A DNA stretch of 64,000 nucleotides, taken from Selenomonas dianae (GTDB lineage Bacteria; Bacillota; Negativicutes; Selenomonadales; Selenomonadaceae). The notes under the pieces were generated by a model. That model did no database searches. It was not told the origin of the DNA and saw only the letters and a list, made by a program, of their open reading frames with translations. Location of the stretch: the NCBI RefSeq assembly GCF_030644225.1, contig NZ_CP128650.1:382001-446000 (forward strand), in the 5' to 3' direction. Each line of letters starts with the position of its first letter. The first letter of the stretch is position 1. A program made the translations under genes and the position numbers. This document shows positions 1-8,713 of the stretch, piece after piece.

Positions 1-1
1 C

Positions 2-289
2 GAGCCGTCGAGCAACCCGTTTACACAGGAAGAACAGGAGAAATCCGGCGCATCCGCCCGCACGAATGCCGAGGAGAAACGCATGGAGGCGGTCGCAACG
101 CCGCCCGAGGGCAAGGCGCTCGTGCCGAACTTCATCGGACTCTCCATGCGCGAGGCGGCACGCCTTGCCGAGCAGCGCGGCCTTTTCTTTGAGAGCGAGG
201 GGACGGGCGCCGCCGTATCGCAGAGCCTCAGTGTGAATGATATTGTCGAGCAGGGGACGCGTGTAAAAGTTTATTTTGCGCCGACATGA
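2..289 (+). CDS. C-terminal end of a PASTA-domain penicillin-binding protein (5' truncated by window)
   Basis: The frame is open from base 2 to the TGA at 287-289, so only the last 95 residues are seen. A Pro/Glu/Lys-rich linker is followed by a PASTA-like domain beginning VPNFIGLSMREAARLAEQRG and ending in VKVYFAPT. The VPN(F/V)xG start and the A-x-x-L-A-x-x-x-G helix are typical of PASTA repeats, which sit at the C-terminus of class B penicillin-binding proteins (FtsI/SpoVD type) and of Ser/Thr kinases and sense peptidoglycan or lipid II. A transpeptidase is more likely than a kinase in this group, but the catalytic part lies outside the window, so the parent protein is inferred. Confidence 0.7.
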   Translation, partial: EPSSNPFTQEEQEKSGASARTNAEEKRMEAVATPPEGKALVPNFIGLSMREAARLAEQRGLFFESEGTGAAVSQSLSVNDIVEQGTRVKVYFAPT

Positions 290-352
290 TCCCGCCAAAA
301 AGATGGGACAAACAGCCTCCCCATATTTCAGCTGTATTTGACGAAAATTAAC

Positions 353-385
353 AAAAAGAGGGACAATGAACCCTCTTTTTATTTT
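353..385 (+). terminator. Rho-independent terminator of the PASTA protein gene
   Basis: Ten-base-pair perfect stem (353-362 with 371-380) with an 8-nt loop. Its T-rich 3' arm runs on into further T residues. It closes the transcript ending at 289. Confidence 0.8.
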
Positions 386-456
386 CTGTTGATTATTGTT
401 TTAAATCTGAATATTTAAAAGAACGTGTTGTATTTGGCAGATTAAATCGAAAACAC

Positions 457-485
457 TTGCAAAAGATGTAATTGTTCAGTATAAT
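457..485 (+). promoter_or_regulatory. Promoter for the EIIA-like gene
   Basis: TTGCAA (457-462), 17-nt spacer, TATAAT (480-485). This lies 40 nt upstream of the chosen ATG at 525. Confidence 0.65.
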
Positions 486-524
486 ATTCCTATACTCATA
501 AAGGTGAGCGATAGGAGGATCATT

Positions 525-968
525 ATGGTAGGAGTTATCGTATGTGGGCACGGAAATCTGCCGCAGGAATTCGTGCGCGCCGCCGAGATGATCTGTGGCA
601 TGCAGAAGAATATCTGTGCCGTTTCTTTCCAAATGTGGGAAGACCCCTGTCTTGTCCAGGAGCGGTACGAGGAGGCGATTGAGGAGCTGGACTGTACGGA
701 CGGCGTTCTCTTCCTCTGTGATCTGTTTGGCGGGACACCGTTTAACGAGGCAAGCCGACTGGTCGCCACGGATGAGACCTACGGCATTGTTACGGGGTTG
801 AACCTTCCCCTCCTGATTGACATTCTTACCTCCCGGCGCAAGCTGAACGGATCCATGGCGATGCGTGATCTCTTGGCGGAGGTAAAGCGTCTTGCACATG
901 AGGGAATTGCGAGTCTGCATATGGATGATCTCGATGCAGAGGATATGGCGAGTGGAGTCGCCTCCTAG
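525..968 (+). CDS. Orphan PTS EIIA component, mannose/fructose family
   Basis: 147-residue cytoplasmic protein of the EIIA-Man fold, which carries a phosphohistidine and passes phosphate from HPr to a EIIB partner. The N-terminal beta strand VGVIVCGHG contains the expected phosphorylatable His (residue 9 from this start), and DLFGGTPFNEA matches the conserved DLFGG(S/T)P(F/Y)N motif of the family. The ATG at 525 is chosen over an in-frame GTG at 504 because AGGAGG (513-518) sits 6 nt before it. The gene stands alone between its own promoter and terminator, with no EIIB, EIIC or EIID next to it. It may therefore be a regulatory phosphocarrier or serve a distant permease. Confidence 0.85.
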   Translation: MVGVIVCGHGNLPQEFVRAAEMICGMQKNICAVSFQMWEDPCLVQERYEEAIEELDCTDGVLFLCDLFGGTPFNEASRLVATDETYGIVTGLNLPLLIDILTSRRKLNGSMAMRDLLAEVKRLAHEGIASLHMDDLDAEDMASGVAS

Positions 969-990
969 GCAACGGGTGCTGTTGATCGGA

Positions 991-1047
991 ATCGGGGCTG
1001 CTGTACAAAGGCTGAAAGGTCTTTCTACAGCAGTCCCGATTTTTTAT
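991..1047 (+). terminator. Rho-independent terminator after the EIIA-like gene
   Basis: Long stem formed by ATCGGG-CTGCTGTA and TACAGCAG-CCCGAT, followed by TTTTTATTTT. Confidence 0.8.
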
Positions 1048-1055
1048 TTTGCCTC

Positions 1056-1110
1056 TTGACAGAATCGTTCAAAACAGGTAATATATAAACATACTTTTTA
1101 GATATGTTTA
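1056..1110 (+). promoter_or_regulatory. cysK promoter with 8-bp inverted repeat (candidate operator)
   Basis: TTGACA (1056-1061), 17-nt spacer and TAATAT (1079-1084) form a strong promoter. Directly downstream, TAAACATA (1086-1093) and TATGTTTA (1103-1110) form a perfect 8-bp inverted repeat with a 9-nt spacer, covering the likely transcription start. A second TATAAT lies at 1112-1117. The position suits a repressor such as a cysteine-responsive regulator, but I do not recognise the sequence. Confidence 0.55.
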
Positions 1111-1144
1111 CTATAATGACTTGTGAAATAAAGGAGTATGAACT

Positions 1145-2080
1145 ATGGCGTATGTATATCAGTCGGTGACGGAACTCATCGGGCGTACCCCGCTGCTCGC
1201 AGCAAAGTCCTTTGCAAAGGCACACGACCTTCCGGCGAATCTCGTGGTGAAGCTGGAGTATTTCAACCCTGCGGGATCTGTGAAGGATCGCATCGCGGTG
1301 GGGATGATCGAGCAGGCGGAGCGTGACGGCAAGATCGCACCGGGCGCGACGTTGATCGAGCCGACGAGCGGCAATACGGGGATCGGTATCGCTGCGGTTG
1401 CGGCAGCGCGCGGCTATCACGCGATCCTCACGATGCCGGAAACGATGAGCGTGGAGCGGCGCAATCTCCTGAAGGCATACGGTGCGGAAATCGTGCTGAC
1501 GGACGGCACGCAGGGGATGAAGGGCGCGATTGCACGCGCTGAGGAGCTGCAGAAGGAGATCCCGAACTCGTTCATCCTGTCGCAGTTCGAGAATCCTGCA
1601 AATCCTGCCGTGCATGAGCATACGACAGGGCCTGAGATCTGGGAGGACACGGACGGCGATGTGGATGCCTTCGTAGCGGGGGTCGGTACGGGCGGTACGG
1701 TTTCCGGCATCGGACGCTATCTGAAGAGCAAAAACCCCTCCGTACACGTCGTTGCTGTCGAGCCGGAGGACTCGCCCGTTCTTGCGGGCGGCAAACCGGG
1801 ACCGCACAAGATCCAAGGCATCGGGGCGGGATTTATCCCTGCGACCCTCGATACCAAGGTTTACGACGAGGTCATTCAAGTGAAGAACGAGGATGCCTTT
1901 ACTTACGGCAGGGAATTTGCCCGTCGTGAGGGGGCGCTCATCGGCATCTCCTCGGGCGCTGCGCTTGCAGCGGCGGTGGAGCTTGCCCGCCGTCCGGACT
2001 TCGCGGGCAAGACGATTGTCGCACTCCTGCCCGACGGCGGCGACCGCTATCTCTCGACGGAACTGTTTCTCGATAAATAA
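1145..2080 (+). CDS. cysK: Cysteine synthase A (O-acetylserine sulfhydrylase)
   Basis: 311-residue PLP enzyme that makes L-cysteine and acetate from O-acetyl-L-serine and sulfide in the cytoplasm. The PLP-binding lysine is in NPAGSVKDR (Lys47). The substrate loop [11 protein letters not shown], the phosphate-binding glycine loop GTGGTVSG and the late [10 protein letters not shown] segment are all conserved. The length is normal for CysK. The start is fixed by AAGGAG (1131-1136), 8 nt upstream of the ATG. The gene is monocistronic, with its own promoter and a strong terminator. CysK and CysM are hard to separate by eye, and CysK fits better. Confidence 0.95.
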   Translation: MAYVYQSVTELIGRTPLLAAKSFAKAHDLPANLVVKLEYFNPAGSVKDRIAVGMIEQAERDGKIAPGATLIEPTSGNTGIGIAAVAAARGYHAILTMPETMSVERRNLLKAYGAEIVLTDGTQGMKGAIARAEELQKEIPNSFILSQFENPANPAVHEHTTGPEIWEDTDGDVDAFVAGVGTGGTVSGIGRYLKSKNPSVHVVAVEPEDSPVLAGGKPGPHKIQGIGAGFIPATLDTKVYDEVIQVKNEDAFTYGREFARREGALIGISSGAALAAAVELARRPDFAGKTIVALLPDGGDRYLSTELFLDK

Positions 2081-2086
2081 TATGTC

Positions 2087-2126
2087 GGCTGTTCGAAGCA
2101 ATGATCCTGCTTCGAACAGCCTTTTT
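2087..2126 (+). terminator. cysK terminator
   Basis: Perfect 14-bp stem (2087-2100 with 2108-2121), 7-nt loop, then TTTTT. Confidence 0.9.
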
Positions 2127-2202
2127 GATGGAATGAATATTTGAAAGATAACATTTACAATGGATTTTTCACAAAAACCTTGCGACATGGGAGTAAGAAA
2201 TA

Positions 2203-2255
2203 TATACTAAAAGAATATTGAGGAGTATGGAAACGCTGAATGTATCAGTGCATCC
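2203..2255 (+). promoter_or_regulatory. pel operon promoter region with short copy of the dispersed hairpin repeat
   Basis: TATACT (2203-2208) is a candidate -10 without a convincing -35. The 27-nt imperfect palindrome at 2229-2255 (GGAAACGCTGA ... TCAGTGCATCC) lies in the leader. It matches hairpins at 21737, 39989 and 53923, each just downstream of a -10 box. About 120 nt of leader with no other obvious structure separates it from the pelD start. Confidence 0.45.
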
Positions 2256-2378
2256 TACTATGTGAGAGGGCGGCTGAAGAGGCTTGGGTGTCAGCCCTCT
2301 CTTTGCTGTTGCCATAGTGACAGCGGTCACAGGATGCGTTTTGTGACGAACAGAGCGGATGGGGAATGGGACGATCGT

Positions 2379-4511
2379 ATGAGTACATGGACGAGAAAAG
2401 TCATGTTCGTGGGGCTTCCACGTTACTTCGAGCAGCTTCTTGCGGCGTGCTTCCGCAAGGAGGCGTGGGAAGTTTTTCGCATGGCGGCAGGGGAGACACG
2501 TTCGCCGCAGGGGATTCATACCTATGACTGCGATGTGACCGGCGCGGAGGCAAAGTCCGTCTTTGCCGTGCAGAACCTCGATCTCCTCATCTATCGGTTC
2601 GAACGTGAGCCGGCAGATGCGCTGCAGCATCTCGATGTGCTTCTGCGGATGGCGCAGACGGCGAAGGTAAAGCGTATTTTCCTGCTTTCCGGTGATGCGG
2701 TCTTTGCCCCCGGGACGCAGCCCGTGGAGACGGATCCGACCGCCCCCGAGACAGAGGTGGGGGCTCTTTTGGTGCGCCTCGAAACACTGAGCCTGTCCTA
2801 TCGTGCGCAGGGGCTTCCCGTCTCCGTCCTGCGTCTGCCCGAGCTCTTTGCGCCGGGGCAGACGCAGGAGGATGGGTTCATCGGCGGGCTTTTCAGCGCA
2901 CCGCTCATGCGCCGTCCGATCCCGCGCTATCCCATGCCGGAGGCTGTTTCCTACGGTCTTTTGGATGCGCGTGATGCCGTCTTTGCCATCTATCAGGCTG
3001 CTGCACGTGATTTTGCGGGAGCGTATCTCCACATCGCCCCCGCCGCAGGGACGACGGTCGCGGAGCTGTATCAGATCTGTGCGGGGTTTTTCCCGTGTAT
3101 GAATGAGAGATCAGAGCCGCGTGAGCCGCAGGGGCGTGCGGTTCTGCGGAGTGCGCTCATCGAGGAGCAGCTGGGCTGGCGTGCGCGCCGTGCGCTCGCC
3201 CCCGGGCTGAAAGAGACATACGAGGTGATGGAGGCGGCGCGCAGCACCAATACAGATGACCTGCGTGCGCTCGCACGGCGCGCACGGTTTGCGCGGCTGC
3301 GTCAGCGGATTGTTCCATACGCGGAAAACATCGCAGGAGCGCTCGTGACGTTCGGCATCTCGTATTTGCAGAGCGGCTCGTCTGTGAACAGCATGACGGC
3401 GTTTGACTTTGCCTTTCTCTACATCGGCTGCATGGGTCTGCTCTACGGCAAGGGGCAGGCATTGATTGCGGCGGGATTCTCGCTCGCTCTGCTCATTCAC
3501 AACGGGCTTGCAGCGGGCGGTGATCTCGTGGCGATGCTCTACAACCCGCGCGAGTTCCTGCATTTCGTGTCGTATTTCTTTGCCGCCGTGCTGACGGGGT
3601 ATTTTGCCGACCGCGCGAGCTATCAGCAGCTCGCGGACAGCCGCATCAAGCGTCGTCTGCAATATCGCTATTCCTTCCTTGAGAATATCTTTAAGGAAAA
3701 TCTCGCGATCAAGGATCGCCTCTATCGTCAGATTGTGAACTCGGACGACAGCATCGGCCGTCTCTACCGTATCGTTTCGCGTCTGGATTCCGTTGAGACG
3801 GAAAACCTCTACACACAGACGGCATCCGTGACGGCGGACATCTTGAGCGTGAAGGATATTGTGGTCTACATCGTGGGGGAGGGCGGCTGGTATCTGCGCC
3901 AAAAGGTGCGTCTCGGCACGCAAACGCATGACCTGCCGCGTTCTGTGCGCGTGGAGGACAATCCGTACCTCGTACAGATGCTTGAGGAGAAAAAGATTTT
4001 TGTCAACCGCGACCTCATCAAGGGGCTGCCCGATCTCGCCGCGCCCATCGTCTATGAGGGGCGCGTGATTGCGGTGCTCCAGATCTACCATCTGGACTTC
4101 GAGCAGTGGAGTCTGTATCAGCAGAACCTCCTGTCGATTACGGCACGCCTTGTTTCAAGCTCGCTCGGACGTGCGTATGAGTGGGAGAAGGAGACGGCGG
4201 ATCGCAAGTACGTGGGCGGGACACGCATCCTGAACAGGGAGGAGTTCGAAAAGGTGATCGAGGAGTTCCGCGAGCGCCGCCGTATGCAGCCGGACTACCC
4301 GGTTACGCTTCTCGCAGTCAAGATGGACGGGCGCAGCTACAGCGATCTGGATCGTCAGATCGCGCACAGCATCCGCGGGGAGGACTTTATCGGCACAACC
4401 GCTGAGGGCGTGTCCCTCCTCCTGCCCGATGTGGCGGGCAGGACGCTCGATATGGTGCGCGAACGTCTCGCCAAAGTCGGGGTGGAGACGGGGGAGAGTC
4501 AGGCGCTATGA
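2379..4511 (+). CDS. pelD: PelD-like c-di-GMP receptor with N-terminal degenerate epimerase (SDR) domain
   Basis: 710-residue inner-membrane protein. Residues 5 to about 275 resemble an NAD-dependent epimerase, but the Rossmann glycine motif is replaced by VGLPRYFEQ and the catalytic YxxxK is missing. Residues about 310-410 hold four membrane helices, about 447-594 a GAF-like domain, and about 637-707 a degenerate GGDEF domain. In that last domain the active-site motif has become TTAEGV, while the upstream inhibitory-site motif RxxD is kept as RGED (666-669). Membrane helices, GAF and dead GGDEF in this order are the layout of PelD, which binds c-di-GMP and switches on Pel synthesis. The stop overlaps the next start (ATGA), consistent with a pelDE pair. 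The start is uncertain: GTG 2262 and ATG 2334 are in-frame alternatives. Confidence 0.85.
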   Translation: MSTWTRKVMFVGLPRYFEQLLAACFRKEAWEVFRMAAGETRSPQGIHTYDCDVTGAEAKSVFAVQNLDLLIYRFEREPADALQHLDVLLRMAQTAKVKRIFLLSGDAVFAPGTQPVETDPTAPETEVGALLVRLETLSLSYRAQGLPVSVLRLPELFAPGQTQEDGFIGGLFSAPLMRRPIPRYPMPEAVSYGLLDARDAVFAIYQAAARDFAGAYLHIAPAAGTTVAELYQICAGFFPCMNERSEPREPQGRAVLRSALIEEQLGWRARRALAPGLKETYEVMEAARSTNTDDLRALARRARFARLRQRIVPYAENIAGALVTFGISYLQSGSSVNSMTAFDFAFLYIGCMGLLYGKGQALIAAGFSLALLIHNGLAAGGDLVAMLYNPREFLHFVSYFFAAVLTGYFADRASYQQLADSRIKRRLQYRYSFLENIFKENLAIKDRLYRQIVNSDDSIGRLYRIVSRLDSVETENLYTQTASVTADILSVKDIVVYIVGEGGWYLRQKVRLGTQTHDLPRSVRVEDNPYLVQMLEEKKIFVNRDLIKGLPDLAAPIVYEGRVIAVLQIYHLDFEQWSLYQQNLLSITARLVSSSLGRAYEWEKETADRKYVGGTRILNREEFEKVIEEFRERRRMQPDYPVTLLAVKMDGRSYSDLDRQIAHSIRGEDFIGTTAEGVSLLLPDVAGRTLDMVRERLAKVGVETGESQAL

Positions 4512-5452
4512 TGTGGGACGGACTTACAGCAGCAGACCTTCTCGGGATGATTCACGGGCGCTCTGCCCTTCCGCAGATCCTTCTGATCGCCTATCTCGCG
4601 CTCACCCTTCTCTATGTGCTCGTTGAGATGCGGCGGCGTGGGCGGATCTCGGCGGTGACCAAGGGGGCGTTTGCCCTCACCGTTCCGGGCTTCGGGCTTT
4701 TGATGCTCGTTCTCTACGAAATCATCGGTACGGCGCTCGGACTGATGGGACGCACGGGGCCTGAGGAGGAGGACGAGGATCTGAGCATGTCGTTTGGAGA
4801 GCACGCCTACAGCGGGGATATTGTACCGCTGCGGGATGTGTTTCTCGTGGACGATCCGAAGCTCAAGCGCAAGTTCTTTACCGATGCAATCAAACAGGAT
4901 GTTGTGGAGCGGCAGGCGATCCTGAGCGAGGCGGTGCATGACAGCGACCGTGAAATCGCCTACTATGCCGTGTCGATGATGACGGCGCATATGGAGCAGC
5001 TGAGTGAGGAGATCTATGCGCTTGAGGAGGCGATCAAGCGTGGGGCGGATGACGACGATCTCCTCAATGAATACGTGGACAAGGTGCGTGAGTTCCTGCT
5101 GCGTCAGTACGGCGATGCGGTGACACGGGAGCAGCAGCATACGCGCTATATGGAGATGCTGCGGATTCTCGCGGAGCGTCATCCCGATCACCCCGCTTAT
5201 CAGGCGGAGGAGATCCGTGCGCTGATCCGCAGCGGTCGGCTGCAGGAGGCGGAGGATGCCTGTGCGGCATTCCGTCAGCGGCATCCGGATGCGGAGCTGC
5301 CGCTGCTCCTCATGCTGCAACTCTATCAGGCCTCCTATGATTTGGCGAAGATACGGGAGACGATTGCGGCGATGAAACAGCTGCCGACCCGCCTCAGCAA
5401 TGAGGCAATGCAGGCACTCCGCTATTGGGATGGAGGTGCGGTACGTGAATAA
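4508..5452 (+). CDS. pelE: PelE-like membrane protein with TPR-type helices
   Basis: 314 residues. Two N-terminal membrane helices (about 20-40 and 53-75) are followed by an acidic linker (EEEDEDLS) and a long alpha-helical cytoplasmic region. Its repeating helix pairs in the last 100 residues look like tetratricopeptide repeats. PelE has this layout and in Pseudomonas forms the inner-membrane synthase complex with PelD, PelF and PelG. Sequence similarity is weak by eye. The assignment rests mainly on topology, on the 4-nt overlap with pelD and on the position before the deacetylase and pelF. Confidence 0.7.
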   Translation: MMWDGLTAADLLGMIHGRSALPQILLIAYLALTLLYVLVEMRRRGRISAVTKGAFALTVPGFGLLMLVLYEIIGTALGLMGRTGPEEEDEDLSMSFGEHAYSGDIVPLRDVFLVDDPKLKRKFFTDAIKQDVVERQAILSEAVHDSDREIAYYAVSMMTAHMEQLSEEIYALEEAIKRGADDDDLLNEYVDKVREFLLRQYGDAVTREQQHTRYMEMLRILAERHPDHPAYQAEEIRALIRSGRLQEAEDACAAFRQRHPDAELPLLLMLQLYQASYDLAKIRETIAAMKQLPTRLSNEAMQALRYWDGGAVRE

Positions 5453-7274
5453 GCGCAGTCTTTGCATTCTGCTCTTCATCGCGTTCCTCGCGGGGCTGTT
5501 CTTCCAGTACAGCCGCATGGACGGTTTCCTGCATCTGGGGCTGAGGGGCAATGCGTTGGATATGGGGCGGCTTTTGCGTCCTGCGGGGACGGGCGCGGAT
5601 CTCCCGCGCGAAAAATACCTCATCGTCTACGATCCGGCGGATGTGCCGAGTATGTATTCACGGCACAATATGGAGACGCTCCTCACGGAGAAGCGCAAGG
5701 CGTTCGAGAGCCGTCCGCTCACGGACAGCGTTGCGCCGGATGCCTCCTATCGCGGCGTTTTCCTCACGACGGGGCGGCTCGGGGCGGTGAAGTCTCTGCC
5801 GCAGCTTTTGGATTATGTACGCAGTGGGGGAACCTTGCACATCTTGCAGAAGTTCGAGCAGGAGGAGGACTTTCCCATCTCGGACGATGTACTGCATACG
5901 TTCGGTGTGGAGCAGATGGGGCGGGAGAAGGATGTCCTCGGCATCCATCTGCTGACGAACTTCCTTGTCGGTGGGAAGGATTTCCATTTCGGCGAGGGGA
6001 CGGTCTACACGACGCACGCCAATCTGCTCACGCTCGCGGCATCCGCGACGCGCCATATCGAGGCGCTGGACGGGACGCCGCTCCTCTGGGAGCAGCCGCT
6101 CGGCGCGGGGCGCATCTATGCCTACAACGGTGTGGAGCGCGATGATCGGACGAACGTCGGCATCCTGACGGCGATGATTGCACACTGCGGTGCGGATACG
6201 ATCTATCCGCTGGTGGGCGTAAAGATCTTTTATATCGACGATTTCCCGGCGCCGATTCCGGAGGGATATTTTTATAAAATCTACGATGAGCTCGGCGTCG
6301 ATACGGAGACGTTCTACCGTAAGATCTGGTGGCCGTTCATGCTGCAGCTGGCAAAGGATGAGGACATCCGCTATACGGGGGTCATCATCGAGACGTACGG
6401 CGCACAGGTCAAAGGACCCTTTCATCCGCTCGGCGGGCGTGCTGCGCGTGACGGGCTCATCATCTACGGACGTGAGCTCTTGAAGGCGGGCGGCGAACTG
6501 GGGCTGCACGGCTACAACCACCAGTCCCTCGCCCCCGATGGCTACGGACAGGGCGAGTTGGACTATGTGCCGTGGGAGAGTCAGGCGGATATGGAGGAGG
6601 CACTGCGCGAGCTGCGCAGCTACATCAAGTCCGTCTATCCGAACTACGAGTTCCGCTGCTATGTGCCGCCGTCGGATATTCTGAGCCCCGAGGGGAAGCA
6701 GGCGGTCGAAAATGTATTCCCCGAGGTCAAGGTGTTTGCCTCGCTCTTTGACGGGCCGGCGGATCACAAGGCGTACTACCAGAACTTTGAGCGCCGGGCG
6801 AACGGGGTGTATGAGATCCCGCGCATCAGTTCGGGACACGCCGCATCGGGGCTGATGTACTGGCAGGAGATCGGTGTGCTGAACTACATCGGTGTCTTTG
6901 CCCACTTTGTCCATCCCGATGAGATCTTCTATGAGGAGAGCAAGGACAGCAGCTGGGGGATCATGGGAACGGGGCTGAAAAACTTCATGCACGATGTCAA
7001 TCGGCGCTACCCGTGGCTGACGGCGACAACGTCCTCGGAGAGTATCCCGTACTTTTCGGATTTCTTCGACATGGACTACCGCGTGCGGTACACAGATGAC
7101 GGCATGGAGCTCTATACGTGGAACACGGCGGGCGAGCTGCGTTTCCTCCTGCGCACCGCGCATGTGATCGACCATGCGGAGGGATGCACGTTCGCGGTGG
7201 CGGATGAGGGGGTATACATCATCCGCACGAGCGAGCCCGAGGCGCGGATCTACTGGAAGGAGGCGGAGGAATGA
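5445..7274 (+). CDS. Membrane-anchored polysaccharide deacetylase-like protein (PelA deacetylase part, DUF2194-like)
   Basis: 609 residues with a single N-terminal membrane anchor (about 5-22), so the bulk is predicted to be periplasmic. A first Rossmann-like region (about 45-230) precedes a NodB-type (CE4) barrel. IDDFPAP places an Asp pair at 265-266, as in the metal-binding motif 1, and HGYNH gives His355 and His359 as in motif 2 (HxxxH). In Pseudomonas PelA, a CE4-like domain removes acetyl groups from the polymer. Here that activity is on its own protein and the hydrolase is encoded at 12557. The start is GTG 5445, 8 nt after GGAGG (5432-5436), overlapping pelE by 8 nt. Confidence 0.75.
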   Translation: MNKRSLCILLFIAFLAGLFFQYSRMDGFLHLGLRGNALDMGRLLRPAGTGADLPREKYLIVYDPADVPSMYSRHNMETLLTEKRKAFESRPLTDSVAPDASYRGVFLTTGRLGAVKSLPQLLDYVRSGGTLHILQKFEQEEDFPISDDVLHTFGVEQMGREKDVLGIHLLTNFLVGGKDFHFGEGTVYTTHANLLTLAASATRHIEALDGTPLLWEQPLGAGRIYAYNGVERDDRTNVGILTAMIAHCGADTIYPLVGVKIFYIDDFPAPIPEGYFYKIYDELGVDTETFYRKIWWPFMLQLAKDEDIRYTGVIIETYGAQVKGPFHPLGGRAARDGLIIYGRELLKAGGELGLHGYNHQSLAPDGYGQGELDYVPWESQADMEEALRELRSYIKSVYPNYEFRCYVPPSDILSPEGKQAVENVFPEVKVFASLFDGPADHKAYYQNFERRANGVYEIPRISSGHAASGLMYWQEIGVLNYIGVFAHFVHPDEIFYEESKDSSWGIMGTGLKNFMHDVNRRYPWLTATTSSESIPYFSDFFDMDYRVRYTDDGMELYTWNTAGELRFLLRTAHVIDHAEGCTFAVADEGVYIIRTSEPEARIYWKEAEE

Positions 7275-8713
7275 GGATCTGTCTCTTGGCGGAGGGCTGC
7301 TACCCATACGTTGTGGGCGGCGTGTCCTCTTGGGTTCAGATGCTCATGACGGGGCTGCCCGAGCATGAGTTCATCATCTACTCGATCGGTGCGGAGGCAA
7401 AGGATCGCGGCAAGTTCAAGTACAAGCTGCCCGAGAACTGCGTCGGGGTCGAGGAGGCATTTTTGGATGAGATTCTCTCCCTGCGCGCCTCAGATATGCG
7501 CGAGAATATTCTCACGGGGGAGGAGACGCAGACCCTCTATGAGTTCGTCAGTGAAAAGCGGAATGTGCCGCTGAAATATCTGGCGGAGATTTTTTGCTGC
7601 GGACGATGGAAGTCGCCGCTCGAAGTCTTTATGTCGAGCGACTTCTTCGATGTCATTGTACGCGTCTATCGTGAGCAGCATAACAATCTTCCATTTACGG
7701 ATTTTTTCTGGACGATGCGCTCGATGCTCCTGCCGCTGTTCTACCTGCTCCAGCAAAAACTGCCCGAGGCGGATGTGTACCACAGTGTCGCGACGGGCTA
7801 CTGCGGTGTGATCGGGGCGATGGCGGCAACGGTCTACGACAAGCCGTATATGATCACGGAGCACGGGATCTACTCGCGTGAGCGCGAGGCGGAGATCATC
7901 AAGAGCGACTGGGCAAAGACGGATTTCAAGGGGGTCTGGATTCAATACTTCTACTATCTGGCACGCCTCTCGTACAATACGGCGGATCACCTCTACACCC
8001 TGTTCGAGCACAACGGACAGATCGCCGCTGATCTCGGCTGTGCGCCGGAGAAGATCAACATTGTCCCGAACGGGGTTCATATGGAACGGTTTTCGCACAT
8101 TCCCGCGCTCGTCGATCACGGCGGGCCGATCACGATCGGCGCGGTGGTGCGTGTCGTGCCGATCAAGGACATTCTCACCCTCCTGCGTGCGTTTGCCATT
8201 GTCAAGCGCGAGATGAAGGATGCGACGCTCTATGTCATGGGCGGACTGGAGGAGGATCCGGACTATGTTGCGACGTGTCATCGGACGGTGCAGATGCTCG
8301 GGATCGAGGACGTGATCTTCACAGGTTCCATCCCCGTCGCGGACTATCTGCCGAAAATGGACATCATGGTGCTCTCAAGCATCAGCGAGGGGCAGCCGCT
8401 CGCCGTACTGGAGGGGTTCTCCGCGCACCGTCCCTATGTGACGACGGATGTGGGGTGCTGTCGCGAGCTGATCTACGGCGACAGCAAGGACCGATTCGGA
8501 ACGGCGGGCGCGGTGGTCGCGCCGATGGACTACGAGGCGATGGCGCATGAGATCCTGCGTCTGGCACGCAGCTATGAGCTGCGGCGCGACATGGCGGAGG
8601 TCGGCTTTGCGCGGACGCAGGCGTACTATACCTACGAGCAGTTTATCGAGGCGTACCGCAGGGCATACGAGATCGAGGCAAAGGAGGCAGGACATGGCAG
8701 GCGTCGGGTTTGA
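7271..8713 (+). CDS. pelF: PelF glycosyltransferase (GT4)
   Basis: 480-residue cytoplasmic GT-B enzyme. The N-terminal loop GGVSSWVQ and the opening MRICLLAEGCYPYVVGG are highly characteristic of PelF, which polymerises UDP-activated amino sugars. In the C-terminal half the EX7E motif is seen in SEGQPLAVLEGF. The length is close to the usual PelF (about 500 residues). The gene overlaps the deacetylase by 4 nt and pelG by 20 nt, so translation is probably coupled through the operon. Confidence 0.93.
   Translation: MRICLLAEGCYPYVVGGVSSWVQMLMTGLPEHEFIIYSIGAEAKDRGKFKYKLPENCVGVEEAFLDEILSLRASDMRENILTGEETQTLYEFVSEKRNVPLKYLAEIFCCGRWKSPLEVFMSSDFFDVIVRVYREQHNNLPFTDFFWTMRSMLLPLFYLLQQKLPEADVYHSVATGYCGVIGAMAATVYDKPYMITEHGIYSREREAEIIKSDWAKTDFKGVWIQYFYYLARLSYNTADHLYTLFEHNGQIAADLGCAPEKINIVPNGVHMERFSHIPALVDHGGPITIGAVVRVVPIKDILTLLRAFAIVKREMKDATLYVMGGLEEDPDYVATCHRTVQMLGIEDVIFTGSIPVADYLPKMDIMVLSSISEGQPLAVLEGFSAHRPYVTTDVGCCRELIYGDSKDRFGTAGAVVAPMDYEAMAHEILRLARSYELRRDMAEVGFARTQAYYTYEQFIEAYRRAYEIEAKEAGHGRRRV

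Noticed and set aside
5658-7307. Long open frames antisense to the pel, tamB, bamA and PTS genes
   Set aside because: They arise from the high GC and codon bias of the sense genes, contain Arg/His-rich nonsense-like sequence and lack ribosome binding sites.
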